Source: Cricetomys ansorgei
Taxonomy: Eukaryota; Chordata; Mammalia; Rodentia; Nesomyidae
DNA: 64,000 nt
NCBI GenBank assembly: GCA_026225945.1
Contig: JAMJFZ010001074.1
Coordinates: 4,115,001 to 4,179,000 of the forward strand
Direction of reading: 5' to 3'
Position numbers and translations under genes: made by a program. A model generated the notes under the pieces. It was not told the origin of the DNA, did no database searches, and saw only the letters and a program-made list of their open reading frames with translations. Positions 49,253 to 60,790 of this stretch are shown here, in pieces. Each line of letters begins with the position of its first letter. Positions within the stretch are counted from its first letter, which is position 1.

Positions 49253-49509
49253 GATTTTACGCCATTTCTTATTTTTTTCTGCTCTGCTTTGGCAGCTGAC
49301 TGGTAACTAATAGAGGTGCAATTATTTAATTTTACTCTCTGATACGTCTGGAGGTGCATTTCTAACATTGGGAGGCTAAAAAGACTGGCTATTACTTAAT
49401 GGCAGTCTATGAACTCAGATTTTATATCTGCAGTTACTTCTTACTATAACGCAAAGAATGTATAAAACAAAACCCCGGCTGCAGGTCAGTGGAACTGTGG
49501 TAGGTGCCA

Positions 49510-50000
49510 TTGTAGATTTGTCATTGCTGTGTAACAGATGACAACAAACAGGTCAATGAGAACACATTAGCTCACAGCTGGGAGGCTGAGCTTCAACTCT
49601 CAGGTTCTGCTCAGGAGCACTCCAGTTTGAAGTCACACTTTCTTCTAGAGCTGTGATCTCTCTAAATACAGCAGCTCTTTTCTTCCAAACTCACTAGTGT
49701 TTCAAAGAATTCAGTGCCCTGAAGCTGAAGGACTGAGAGCTTCAGCTCCTGCTTCCCCTGAGTTGCAGTTTCCTGTCTGTACAATTATCAGTTCGCTTCT
49801 CAAAACCAGGGCGAAAGTGACTCAGCCATTTCAATTCTCTTCTGTATTTGACTTCTTGCTCTTTTAAGTGAGCTTATCAGATTAGGGGAGTACATCTAAC
49901 AGGATCTTCCTTTTGATTAAAGTCTGCTCTCTAAAAGCCTTAATTATATCTCTAAAATCTATTCATTTTGCCACATAAACTAATTACCGAAGTGATTTCT
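49510..50000 (+). mobile_element. Ancient mammalian LTR-like repeat
   Basis: Starts TTGTCATTGCTGTGTAACAG, ATGACAACAAACAGGTC, and later CTTTTGATTAAAGTCTGCTC and CCTTAATTATATCTCTAAAA, in the order of an old MLT/ERVL-like repeat also seen at 25290 and 42955. Confidence 0.5.
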
Positions 50001-51339
50001 CTTATTTTCTGAGCCTTCCTACAGTTAAAGGGAAGGCCTAACACATTGGCTTCTCCAGGATCATTGCCACACAGATTATTTTCAGAGAATAATAACATCA
50101 GAAGTACATTATTGTAAATAGTTACATTGCAACTGTTATATCTCCAACATGTTAATTGTTATTACACACATAAGTTATAGTAAATGTAATTTCAGAAAAA
50201 TAAATTGACTAATTTTTATTTAATTAAAATGGCTGTAAAATGTTCTGAAACTATTAATTTTACACTTTAGGCACAAAAACATAATTTTGTGAGAAGTCAT
50301 TTATTGTACGACATGCCTGTTTTGCATCAGTAACAGTGTTGGTCAATTGAATTTTAGAATTAGATACAACATTTAGGCACTCTTAAACATTCATTTACTA
50401 GTAGCATCTGCATAAAACAAATTCATATGTATGTGCTTAGTGTAAAATAACACAAGAGATCCTAATGCCCATGTTGTCTAGAATGTAGGTGTTCTAGAGT
50501 TATTTATACTTATAATTGGACTATTCACCTTCCATTTATTGAAAATGAAAGAATTTAATGCTGCATATTGTATTGACACTATTCTGATGTCTATATATTT
50601 AACTTGTAGTTTTAGATCCATTGAAATGTGTTAGTACCATAGATCTCTGAAGACATATTTTAATATAAAGATTAAAAATAAAGAACAATAATTCTGAAAT
50701 GAAAAGTATGCAACACAGATTCACAAAATCGTTTATTAATATATCCTTGAGACTTGGAAATATTTTCTACCATCCATGTACAAACTGAGCTTCAGGAATT
50801 ATATTCTTTACAGCCCTGATTAGCTTGTTTAAATACCCTATGCAAATAAACAATAAGGCTAAATCTGTTCTTTGATATACTTGGTAACAATTTTAGCAGA
50901 AAAAAATACTTTCAGGCATTTTTTCTTATTTACCTTCATACAATCTTGTTTATCATTTTGGAGTGGCATACCATATCTGCAGAATGAAGTATATAAAGTT
51001 ACATACACATTGTGTCAGATCAGTATGTGCTGTTTTTAGTTTGGAGTTTAATTCACAAGCCCATAGATACTTTTCATAATATTTGAAAGTTAAAAAAACA
51101 TGTTTCATTACTATCTGATTATTACTTATAATGAGAGAATTTAATTATACATGCCATTCATGTCTAAAATGTACTTAGATCACTTAAGCCCGCTTGACCT
51201 CTTTCATTCCTGTTCCCTTCTGTTGCCTTCCTCTTCCCCAATAATATAAATTTTGTTGCCATGTTTTTTTAAAAGTACAGATTTTACATATAGTGTTTCC
51301 TGAAATGACTATCTGACTGTGTATTTGCAGAATGCCACA
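50001..51339. other. Anonymous AT-rich DNA
   Basis: No gene or repeat recognised. Confidence 0.4.
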
Positions 51340-51500
51340 TGGCATTTCTATTAGTTACCTTGTCCAATGGCACATTTTCTCCAACAAGATCACACCTTCT
51401 AATCTTTCCCAAACAGTTTGATCTAACTGGAACCCATGTTTGTAAGCATATGAGATTATGGAGGCCGTGTTTCATTCATTGAAATCACAACAACATTGTT
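51340..51500 (-). mobile_element. MaLR LTR fragment
   Basis: ACATTTTCTCCAACAAGATC, ACACCTTCTAATCTTTCCC and GAGATTATGGAGGCCGTGTT are the reverse complement of the 5' half of the MaLR LTR whose full form is at 56403. Confidence 0.7.
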
Positions 51501-53289
51501 TAGTATAAGTTTTGTAGTCAGAAAAAAAGTAAATGGCCTCCATTGTTACCCAGACATTGTACTTGACTAGCTATTTAATTTTTCTATAGTTTCTTCATTC
51601 ATAAAGTCAGATGTTAAAGAAATGATATGTGAAAAATAATTTGCATGCTGCCAGATGTATAAAGATCTGAGCAAATTATGGTTAATATTGTTATTATAAT
51701 ATGGCAACCCTTTGTGTCCTAACAGCATATAAACAGACCTTTTGGCTTCATTTTTAGTCTTTTTTTTTTTTTTGAGCATTGAAAGAGAATGTAACAATAG
51801 TTTATGAAAAAGAACACAAGATCAGATGTTTTGACCCAATGTTATTAATCAGGTCAATGTTATTTAACTATCATCTTATGGCTCCTGTTATTGTAATATT
51901 TTCCATTGTTTCTATAATTTGGAATACTTAGGCAATATTTAAGAGGTTCATTTTGAGAGCTGGAGAGAAAAATTATGTTTTGTGAGCGTGACCCACTCCT
52001 GATGTGCAATCATTTTGTTTTTGCCATATTTGTGTTTTCTGTCAATCATATGCTTTGGGGAAATATATATGTAATTGAGATTTTTCAGGCAATTGCGAAG
52101 TCAACATTTCCAATTAAAAAGAAGAAAAATATTCTGCTAACCAGGACGGAGATAATTTAAATTTTGCCAGGGTTTTAACTGAGGGCTGCTGTTGACATTC
52201 TCAGTCTGCCACAGGTCATCAGAACATGATATGTCTTTAGCAAAGACAGATGTCTGGCTGACCTTCTGAACTAAATGCTGACCCATGTCAACCTCCCGTC
52301 TGTTAAGCACTTGATGTTCACATGGAAGCGCAGTGATAACTGTCAACACCCTGTCAACTTTTCCCTTATGTTAAAACATTCATGATAAGCTTCTAACCTC
52401 CATACACTGAGTTCTGAAATCAGTGTTCTAGGAGTTATGGGTCCCTTTACCTCAGCGTATCCAATTCTGAGTATTCCACATTAATTCAGTGATTATTCTT
52501 CACTTAATAGAGTGCAAACATATGTATTTAAATGTATACGAATATGCATATATTTACATACTGTCTCTTGTTGCTTGAGACCAACTGTGTCTCGATGAAA
52601 TAAACAACTACATGACCAAGGTGATGTTAGATTAGGATCATAAAGTTATTCATTTAATCAGTACTTTCAGTTAAAATTTTATTCTTTCTACAACAGAAAG
52701 TAAGAAACAAAAGAATTGTTTTTCATGTTAGTGAAACTTAGATTTTGGTTTGCCATCTTGATCTAGAGTACATTTAAAAAATTATACTCATTAAACGCAT
52801 TGTCCTGTTTTTAATCATAATTACATTTTTGTTCCTTCAGTACTTATCCTTTATTCTACAAAACCCTGTTATATACCCTTTGCCAATTCACTAACTTTTA
52901 AAAGATCCAGATTCTTCTTTTATAAAAAAAATAATATCAGTACTTAAGGACTATTTTGAGAAAGAAAAGGATGATTACAAAACACTGTTCTCTGGTAGTG
53001 ATAAATAAGTAATAGTAATCAGGATAATAATTGTGGTTATCTGAAAATACTTAGCAAAATGATAGTATTACAATAGTAGTTTAATGGTAGCCCATGTTTG
53101 AACTTCACTGTAGATATAGTTCAGAAACAATATGACATATAATTATAGTCACAGTAAAACAGACTTCTCAGATTAAACAGAAGAAATCAAGTATGTAATA
53201 TTACTAATTTTATGGCTAAAGATAGCAGTGTCTAGAAGGTGGTGCAGTTTGCTTGTAAGTGAGAATTAAGTTAGTTTGAATATCACTCT
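51501..53289. other. Anonymous DNA
   Basis: A T-run at about 51759-51772 is the only simple sequence. Frames of 60-76 codons at 51567-52349 lack motifs. Confidence 0.4.
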
Positions 53290-53445
53290 ACATCACAATA
53301 ACTAACATATGTTGCATAGTTACTAACTGTAAGCAATGAATTGAAAGCATCACTACTATCTCATTTGCTTTCATGACAATTCTATGATGCAAGTATGCTA
53401 TTGGTACTAACACTATTTCTACATATAAGTAAATGGTTTTGGCTA
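53290..53445 (+). mobile_element. MIR SINE
   Basis: ACTATCTCATTTGCTTTCAT, GACAATTCTATGATGCAAGT, ATGCTATTGGTACTAAC follow the MIR core order. Confidence 0.6.
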
Positions 53446-53819
53446 TTTTTGGTTTTATAGCCTGGGTATGAACATTAGTAATCTCACTTCATAGCCAAAT
53501 GCATAATCATCTAGCTACCTGTGAACGTGTGCACATTTTACTCTATGCTCGATGAGTTAAATACACACATGTTGATTTTTTATAGAATTCCATTGTCTTT
53601 ACATGCCTTATTTAGGCATTAAAAAGTATGCATTCTATTTACTTCATCCTTTACTATATGTACTGATCACTGTGCCTTGGAAGAGGAGTAATTGATATCA
53701 TACAGAAAGAATTCTGAAAAAAAAAAACTCCTGCTTCCTATGACATTAAAGTTCAAATCTTTAAAGCATAAAGCATAATAAAGTTGAAATACATAAATAG
53801 ATTGATATACTATTTAAGC

Positions 53820-53966
53820 TGTGCTTGGAGCATATAATTTTAATCATAACACTTGGGAGGCTTAGGCAGGAAGATTTCTATGAGTTCAAGACCAGCCTGG
53901 TCTATGTATCTGGTTCTAGTCCAGTTATAGCTACATAGAAAAACCTGTGTCAAAAACAACAGCAAC
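53820..53966 (+). mobile_element. B1 SINE
   Basis: TTTTAATCATAACACTTGGG, AGGCTTAGGCAGGAAGATTT, GAGTTCAAGACCAGCCTGGT and AGCTACATAGAAAAACCTGT. The minus frame at 53840-54028 is antisense B1. Confidence 0.9.
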
Positions 53967-54159
53967 ATAAAAGGAGAAATATAAAAGGTTAATATGCCAA
54001 CTAGATGGAGGAAGTTCATTTCATCCATAACAACAGGGATTCATCTTAAAATTAGTTTCTGTCTGCATACAACTGAAGCTCCAGTTTTTATTGCCTGAGG
54101 CTCTAACACTTTCTTTTGCTTCTCTCCTCACTGATGAAGATGTGGATTATGTCCTTAGC

Positions 54160-54420
54160 AAGGAAAAGGATGGGCTTGGATATCATCATGTTAGTGAAAT
54201 AAACTATTCTCACAAATGCAGTGCTCATGTTATTTCTCACATGCATAGAATCAGGATAAAAAGAAAGCGGAACATGAAAGTAAGAGATACAAAAGGAAAA
54301 GGAGACAAAAAGAATAAGAGTAGTGTCAAAAAAGAGCAGTAGAGATGGTGAAGGTGATCAATGTGCATTATAGTAATGCTTGAACAAGTCATAATATGAT
54401 TAATGGATAATAATAAAATT
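54160..54420 (+). mobile_element. L1 3' fragment
   Basis: GGATATCATCATGTTAGTGA, AATAAACTATTCTCACAAAT and the A/G-rich run after it match the end of L1 ORF2 and its 3' UTR. The 83-codon frame at 54091-54342 lies mostly in this. Confidence 0.6.
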
Positions 54421-54676
54421 GCACATGTGATATAATCAACAAAGAATGAGAAAAATAGTGAACAATTATACAGGCAAGGAATTGGGAAGACTGAAACTTC
54501 TACTAAGAAATATGAGTATAAAACAGAAAATATATTTTAATAAAATTTGAATATTATATGATATTTTAAAGGTATAATGTATAAAAGGGAAATTTTCAAT
54601 ATACATCTTTCTATATGTGTGTTATATGCATATATATGATACACATATATTATTCATTAATAGAAAATTTTATAGG

Positions 54677-54799
54677 GAAGTTCTGACTGAGGCTCACAAG
54701 TTTCTAGATGTCTTAAAGGTAGAAGCACTGCCTGAATTTGATCCAGAAATTACTTTGAAGGATATTCTTGCACCAGAAGGCTCTGTAGTACAGAGATAG
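54677..54799 (+). pseudogene. Coding-like fragment of unknown origin
   Basis: From an AG at 54675-54676 the frame reads GKFYREVLTEAHKF-like sequence and continues ALPEFDPEITLKDILAPEGS to a stop at 54797-54799. The composition (many E, D, K and P, no low complexity) is unlike most chance frames here. I do not recognise it and found no matching donor, polyadenylation signal or poly(A). It could be a decayed terminal exon or retrocopy piece, or chance. Confidence 0.2.
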
Positions 54800-55178
54800 T
54801 TCTGTTCTTTGAAGTAAGAACAAGAAAGTTTTCTATATAGCACAAAAGTTCAGTTTCTTTGTTCTCAGAGTTCAAATTTAGGACAATAGAATGAATTTGC
54901 AAATGTATCCTAACCCAGGCATCTTGTGACTTCTTCCATATGTTAGAATTATTCAGAAAAAAGAAAGCATTTATATATTATATATTGTATATATAGTAGT
55001 ATATATAGGATGTATACACTATATACATATATTCATATGCTATATACATGTATATAGTATAAATATATATGTATTTCATATACTTGCAATATGTATTCTG
55101 AGTGCTCTTGTCCCCATACTCTCTTATCTCCAACTCATCTTATCAACTCTTCTCTCCTCTTTTAGGTCCTTTTCCAAA

Positions 55179-55224
<46 letters not shown>

Positions 55225-55609
55225 TGAATGAGAGAGTATTTATGTGTGTATGTATACACACACACATACATACACACACATACACACATACACATATATA
55301 GTGTATGTGTGTATTTACATGAATCATGACTAAGGATTTGATCCTAACATTATGGAATATAAAACAAGGAATTTCAGTGACCTTCCTTCTGTAAATGAGC
55401 CACAATCCAAAAAAGTAAAGTTGAATGTGGATGTGTCTTCCTGATGAATATGCATATTGAGAGTGCAATTCTATTTAAAGGTTAGATTTTAAAATATAAT
55501 GTAGCAATAAAATTATGCATTGTAAGTCAATAAAGAGAGACAGACAATATGAACTTTGTGAAATAAATAAAAAGAACCCTCAAGCATATTATAAAGAACA
55601 AAGTCACTC
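54800..55609. other. Anonymous DNA with microsatellites
   Basis: Contains TA-rich sequence at 54970-55080, a (TG)n run at 55181-55223 and an interrupted CA/TA run at 55255-55312. The 114-codon minus frame here encodes His-Thr repeats from the microsatellite. Confidence 0.7.
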
Positions 55610-56010
55610 TCCTTGTTAGGGTTATTATGCTTATGATGAAACATCATGACGAATAGCAACTTGGGAAGCATAGTGTTTATTTGACTTACATTTCTCTATA
55701 TAACTGTTCATCATCAAAGGGAGTCAGGACAGGAACTTAAAGAGGGCAGGGACCTGGATCCAAGAGGTGATGCAAAGACCATGGAAGAGTGCTGTTTACT
55801 GGCTTGCTCCTTATGACTTGCTCAGTCTGTTTTCTTATAGAATTCCAAACCACCCCCAATGGCTAGGCCCTCTCATATCAATTACTAATAAAGAAAATTC
55901 ACTAACAGCTTGCCTACAGCCAGTTCTTATAGAGAAATTTTCTCTGTTGAGGCTCCCTTCTTTCCAATGATTCTAGCTTGTGTCAAGTCTGACATAAAAC
56001 CAGCCAGTAC
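55610..56010 (-). mobile_element. Rodent MaLR-like LTR
   Basis: Well-preserved copy: ATGATGAAACATCATGACGA, GAGTCAGGACAGGAACTTAA, ACTGGCTTGCTCCTTATGAC, TTGCTCAGTCTGTTTTCTTA and CTAGCTTGTGTCAAGTCTGA. Same family as 20896. The frames at 55767-56104 are incidental. Confidence 0.8.
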
Positions 56011-56254
56011 AGTAACCCAAAATGAAAGTATGCTCAAACTGCTCTTCAGATCCATTTCTCTGTTACCTATGTTGCAAGAGTCAAGATATTTTTTGATGTA
56101 CTAGTTTGACTAAGTTGTAAAGGAAAATTGTTTTATAATATTGCTCCTAAATTGAATTTTGAAAATGTTTTTTCCAACTTATAAGCATATTCTGAGTCAA
56201 TGGCTCCTGACATACTGATGTAGATTTGAAATGAAGCATTTCCAAAGATTTTTC

Positions 56255-56375
56255 ACCCTTATTCATAATAGAAAATAATTTAGAGAAACATTTCCAAGCA
56301 CCTAAATGCCCATCAGCAAATGACTACTTAACTAAACTATGATACAACTACTAATAAAGTAAGAGGGAAGCAGCT
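56255..56375 (+). mobile_element. L1 ORF2 fragment
   Basis: CCCTTATTCATAATAGAAAA, CACCTAAATGCCCATCAGCA and AATGACTACTTAACTAAACT match the L1 ORF2 C-terminal end. Confidence 0.65.
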
Positions 56376-56402
56376 CTTATCAAAATAGTGTGCTACTCAA
56401 TT

Positions 56403-56766
56403 AGATTGGATTGAATAAGAATGGTTCCCATAGGCTCACACATTTGAATTCTTATTCACCAAGGGCTAAGGCACTAATTGAAGAGTAGGAGATATGGACT
56501 TGTTGAGGTAGGAAGTCTGTAACTGGGAATTTGCTTTGAGAATTCAAGGTCCCTAGCCAGGGCCAGAGGCCTTCTCTTCCTGCTGTCTGTGGATCCAGAG
56601 GAAAACTCTTGACTATCATGTTGGCCTGTGTGCTGCCATACTCCCCACTATAAGGAGAGTGAAATAAACCTCTGAAACTGTAAGCAATACCTAATTGAAT
56701 ATTTTCATTTACAAGAGTTTAAGTCATCATGGTGTCACTTCAAAGCAATAAAACACTAACTAAATC
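56403..56766 (+). mobile_element. MaLR element, 5' LTR
   Basis: TTGAATAAGAATGGTTCCCA, TAGGCTCACACATTTGAATT, GAAATAAACCTCTGAAACTG, TAAGCAATACCTAATTGAAT and CATCATGGTGTCACTTCAAA form a complete rodent MaLR LTR. Non-autonomous ERVL-type element; the internal region follows directly. Confidence 0.85.
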
Positions 56767-58106
56767 CAAAGATCATACCAAGAGTGGGGTGTTGCTGTGT
56801 CAGGCCTCACCATGTTGCTTGTTTGCAGAATGTGGACTTTGAAAACTTGGATTTGGAAAGCTTTTGAATGCTTTAGGCAGGGATTCATGGGCTATACTAG
56901 CTGAGAGCAATGTAGATTATGATGCCCTGGCTCAAGTGGTTCCAAAGGAGAAAAATATTACTAAGTGGCCTACAGATCATTCTTCTAATATTTTGGTGAA
57001 GAATGTGCTTTCTGCTCTTGTCCAAGAAATCTGATTGAGACTAAACTGTAGAATTTTGGATTAAGATCATTGGCAGAGGGGATTTCAAGACAGCCTGCTA
57101 TTGAATCTATTATGTGGTTATTAGTGCTAACTCTTATTCAGATCTATAAGTAAAAGGAGCAAGCTGAACAAAGAAAAATACAAAATATACAGTTTGAGAA
57201 GAAAAGGAACACCAGGAATAGTAATGGAACGAAGTCCAGTGCTAAAGGAGACTAAAACATTTAAAGAAAAGCCTGATGCTAAGTGGAATAAAGGGAGTGG
57301 TGATCTCAGGGCAGCACCGTACCCAGCTGAGCTTACAATGTGTGAAGATGCATTAAATAAAAGATTAATCACTGAAAGAACCCATCAAAAACAGAAAGCT
57401 GATAAAAATGTAGTTGAACAATGGCTCCAAGTTTCAGCTCCAGGAAACAGGAGGACTTCACAGCTTTGGCCACATAGTTCAGACTTTACAGTCATGGATG
57501 CAAAAAAGGGGTTTGGGAATTTCCCTTCTTGGCTATGAAAAACCACTGAGATTGGAGTATGTCAGGGGTCTCCCGACATGGATGCTCAAAAAGGTTATTG
57601 TGTGAAGCTGTGAATGTAAAGTCTGGATTGCTTAAAAAACCCCAAGATTTTGGAAATGCCAGTCATGGAGTAGTTGCCAAGGAGAGCTGCTAACAGAGTG
57701 GGGAACCATCCTAAGGGAGAGATGTGTGTTGCAGCTAACAAATCTGAAAGGAGTTGGAGATCTGAAGACTCCTTTGACATCAGACACTGAAATGCTGAGT
57801 TTGAAGTTTGCCCTACTGGTTTTCGGTCTTGCTTTGGTCCAGTGTTTCCCCACTATGCTTTTTTTGCTCCCTTCTGAAATGGTAATGTACATTTTGTTCC
57901 ACTGTATGTTGGAAGTATGTGATCTACTTTTTTATTTCATAGGGAGTTACAGTAAAGAGACTACCTTGAGTCTCAGAAGAGACTTTGAACTTTGGACTGT
58001 AATAGTGTTGAGACTGTGATAGACTACGGGAACTTTTGAAGTTGGCATAAATGTATATTTGCATTATGATATGGCTATAAGCCAATGGTGACCAGAAAGT
58101 AGAATA
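56767..58106 (+). mobile_element. MaLR element, internal region
   Basis: Non-coding internal sequence of the MaLR class: AGTGGGGTGTTGCTGTGTCA near the start, AATGTGGACTTTGAAAACTT, TTGGCAGAGGGGATTTCAAG, CAAGGAGAGCTGCTAACAGA, GGAGATCTGAAGACTCCTTT, GTATGTTGGAAGTATGTGAT and GCATTATGATATGGCTATAA just before the 3' LTR. These elements encode no retroviral proteins; the frames of 114 and 97 codons are incidental. Confidence 0.8.
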
Positions 58107-58193
58107 TGGTAGTTTGAATAAGAATGGACCACATAGGTTCATATATTTCAATGCTTAGGAATTGTGGACTGGCACTATTTAGGAGATATTAAG
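58107..58193 (+). mobile_element. MaLR element, 3' LTR, first part
   Basis: TGGTAGTTTGAATAAGAATG, ACCACATAGGTTCATATATT, TGGACTGGCACTATTTAGGA. Broken at 58193 by the family A LTR; continues at 59203. Confidence 0.85.
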
Positions 58194-59196
58194 AGGAGAT
58201 GTTGATTCACAAGATATTGATATTGATATTGATATTCAGGTAAGAGGACAGTTCTTTTTTTTTTCTTTTGTCCAATTCAATCTCCAGTCCTTAGTCTTGC
58301 AGCCCTGGAGTGCTTTGGCCTCAGCTCAATCTATTCTTAAGCCTAGAGTTGGAAGACTTGAGCCTCAGCCTCCATACAGTCTAGAATATTTAAATGTCTG
58401 TACAATCTAATCAATCTTTGAGACTTACTGCTAACGGAGCTGATGTGAGTAGTTCTGTCTGAACTCAGAGCTGTACTGATCAACTCACTTCTCTGGCTCA
58501 TTTCAACTCACTTGTTGTTCGGGCTCAAAGTCTTCTCCAACCTGTCTGGTTCAAACTGACCTTCTGGTCTGGCTTACTGTTTCTTACCAAACTCTTCTGA
58601 CTCTGGTAGATTCTGGTTGAATCTCTGACTGCCTCAGACTAGGCTTCAAACTGAATCCCTCTTTCTGTCTGATATTAACTTCTTCTGAGCTGCCCATGTC
58701 TCTGCTTGTCTGCATTATCTCCAGTAAGTATGCTTCATTATCTATAGCTTGTGCCACATACCTGCCTTAGGCTACTTACCTCACACTGCCTGCTTGACTG
58801 CAGGTAACTGACTCTTCTGTTACTCACTGCTCTGAGATTACAGCTTGCCTTTCTAATGAGAATTGGGCATTTATTTATTCTGACTCACTTTTCAACCTCT
58901 TCTGATAAGTCACTTTGCCTGCATTTCAATCTGACTCATCTCACATGTCACATTCAATCTGACACTGACTTCTGAGCTCTGCTTCCTGTCTGCTTCAACA
59001 CTTTGTTTCTGCTCTGAGGGATTAATGGGTGGACCACTATCTTATGAATACTGGAATTAAAGATGTTTGCGACCACTGTTTCTGAGTACTTGGATTAAAG
59101 ATGTGTCTACATTCCAGCCAGACAACACCGACCTCTGAATGTAGATTCCTTGAATATAGACCCACCATAGCTTTCACACAGGCCTATTCCTCTACA
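58194..59196 (-). mobile_element. ERV LTR, family A, complete copy
   Basis: A 1003-base LTR on the minus strand, starting at 59196 with TGTAGAGGAATAGGCCTGTG. Its U3 carries three B1-head units (reversed, 58995-59110), then the CTGACT-rich tract, and the R/U5 part ends near 58194. ATTAAG (58188-58193) and TTTAGG (59197-59202) are the probable 6-base target duplication with two mismatches. A GATATT simple expansion lies near the 3' end (58213-58237). No internal region: a solo LTR inserted into the MaLR 3' LTR. Confidence 0.85.
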
Positions 59197-59202
59197 TTTA
59201 GG

Positions 59203-59503
59203 AGGTGTGGCCTTTTTGGAGTAGGTGTGGCCTCGTCTGAGGAGATGTGTCACTGGGGATAGGCTTTGAAATTTCAAGAACCCAAGCCAGGCCCGTGGCT
59301 CTCTCTTCTTGATGCCTGACAATCCATGTAGAACTTTCAGCTACTTTCCCTTCACCATATCTTCCTGTGTGCTGCCATGTTTTCCACCATGATGAGAATA
59401 GATTAAATCTCTGAAAACTCTATATGAGCACCAATTAAGTACTTTCTTTTATTGGAGTTGATGCGGTCACTGTGTCTTTTTATAGACATAGAACACTGAG
59501 TAA
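59203..59503 (+). mobile_element. MaLR element, 3' LTR, second part
   Basis: AGGTGTGGCCTTTTTGGAGT, GAGATGTGTCACTGGGGATA, CCAAGCCAGGCCCGTGGCTC, CATGATGAGAATAGATTAAA and GCGGTCACTGTGTCTTTTTA complete the LTR begun at 58107. The 71-codon minus frame (59107-59322) spans the junction and is meaningless. Confidence 0.85.
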
Positions 59504-59817
59504 GTTGTCTATATTTCCATTAAGAAATTTATTTGCAAAAGAGCAAGGAGGGGTATCTGGAAAGACCAAGCTAGGAAAGAGAAGGGGCAAGTGATGAAAA
59601 TTAGATTGTACCTTGTTCTTCCTTGAATACCCAGGACTAAAAATATGCCTACAAGAATATGTGCAACTATTTAGATATCAAAACTAAAATTTTGGTATCA
59701 TATCTTATCAGAAAGTTTGTTTTTAGAAAATTATAGAACTGTCATTGTTTTTAAGGTTTACAAACGCTTAAGGAAGCATTTATATTGTGTCTTATTGCTT
59801 TAAAATAGAGCTCTTTG

Positions 59818-59935
59818 TCAGGCACCATGATGCTAAGCTGTATCCCAGATACTCAAATGTCTAAGATAATGGAAAAATTTGAGCCCAGAAATTCAAGATC
59901 ATAATAGACAATAGAATGATATAGTAAATCAAATC
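59818..59935 (+). mobile_element. Old 7SL-type SINE monomer
   Basis: TGTATCCCAGATACTCAAAT, TTGAGCCCAGAAATTCAAGA and ATAGACAATAGAATGATATA follow a proto-B1/7SL monomer; heavily decayed. Confidence 0.5.
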
Positions 59936-60729
59936 AAAAGAAGTGTCCTCTGAACTTGATTTTTAAAAATGGTTTGAGAATTTTAAGTACTTGCAAATAT
60001 GGATATAAGCATAGAGAAAAATCCCTCTGTAAGAGAATTCACTTGTTGACATTAGATAGAAATCTAATCCCATGTGTATCCTTTCTTTTTTGCTTGTAGT
60101 CCTCAGGAATAACTTGAGAATGTGCTAGGATTCAAGGTCCAGGGGTAAACAGAAACTCCCTAAAATAGCATAGGATTGCTCTTCCCTTCTAACAGCATGT
60201 GGCATCTGTAGAAGAGAGGAATTTCTCTAGAGAGATGAATCTTTGTTCCTCTGCCCGACTGAAAGCAGGATGTCCTTCAAAACAAAATGCACTAAACTCT
60301 CAGATCTACAATCCAGGGTAGATTGCCTTTTGGATTTTCTTCTGTAGGACACATATTGTCAAGACCCCATCTGTACTGGCCAGGTTTCTTGACAGTGAAT
60401 GATTGGCTCACAAGGAACCCTGAGTACCACTGTCTTTCTCTGCCTATCTATAATTAATACGTTTCACATATTTTTCATGTATGTTATACCTTATTAGATT
60501 CAGGCAAACAAGTAAGCAGTGATTACTGGTAGCTAAACATGCAATGGACACGTGAAGGTGAACTTTTCTCATGGTTGACAGAGTGAACACCATTGCTTTT
60601 TTAAAAAGAGAGATTCTTTTCTTTTTATTGATAATTTGTGAAGCTGCCATAAACTTAAAAATTCCATGCTCTCATACTTTTCTAGTCCTGCCACTAAAAA
60701 TCTTTTCTGTCCCTGGAATGTAACTCTGT
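59936..60729. other. Anonymous DNA
   Basis: No repeat or gene recognised. Confidence 0.4.
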
Positions 60730-60790
60730 GTAGACAGCATGTCTAGCATATGCAAGACCCTATATTTAATCTTTAACACTAAAAATAAAA
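60730..60790 (+). mobile_element. ID-type SINE fragment
   Basis: AGCATGTCTAGCATATGCAA, GACCCTATATTTAATCTTTA, ACACTAAAAATAAAAC match the ID head including a short A-rich tail. Confidence 0.6.

Noticed and set aside
53840..54028. Minus frames at 53840 and 17821 as small proteins
   Set aside because: They read QAGLELI or QVGFELT followed by LPKPPK or LLPPGF, the standard antisense B1 translation.
55124..55468. 114-codon minus frame with His-Thr repeats
   Set aside because: It is a translation of the TG/CA microsatellites.
57194..58019. Frames of 114 and 97 codons as retroviral genes
   Set aside because: They lie in the MaLR internal region, which is non-coding in this class, and match no retroviral protein motif.
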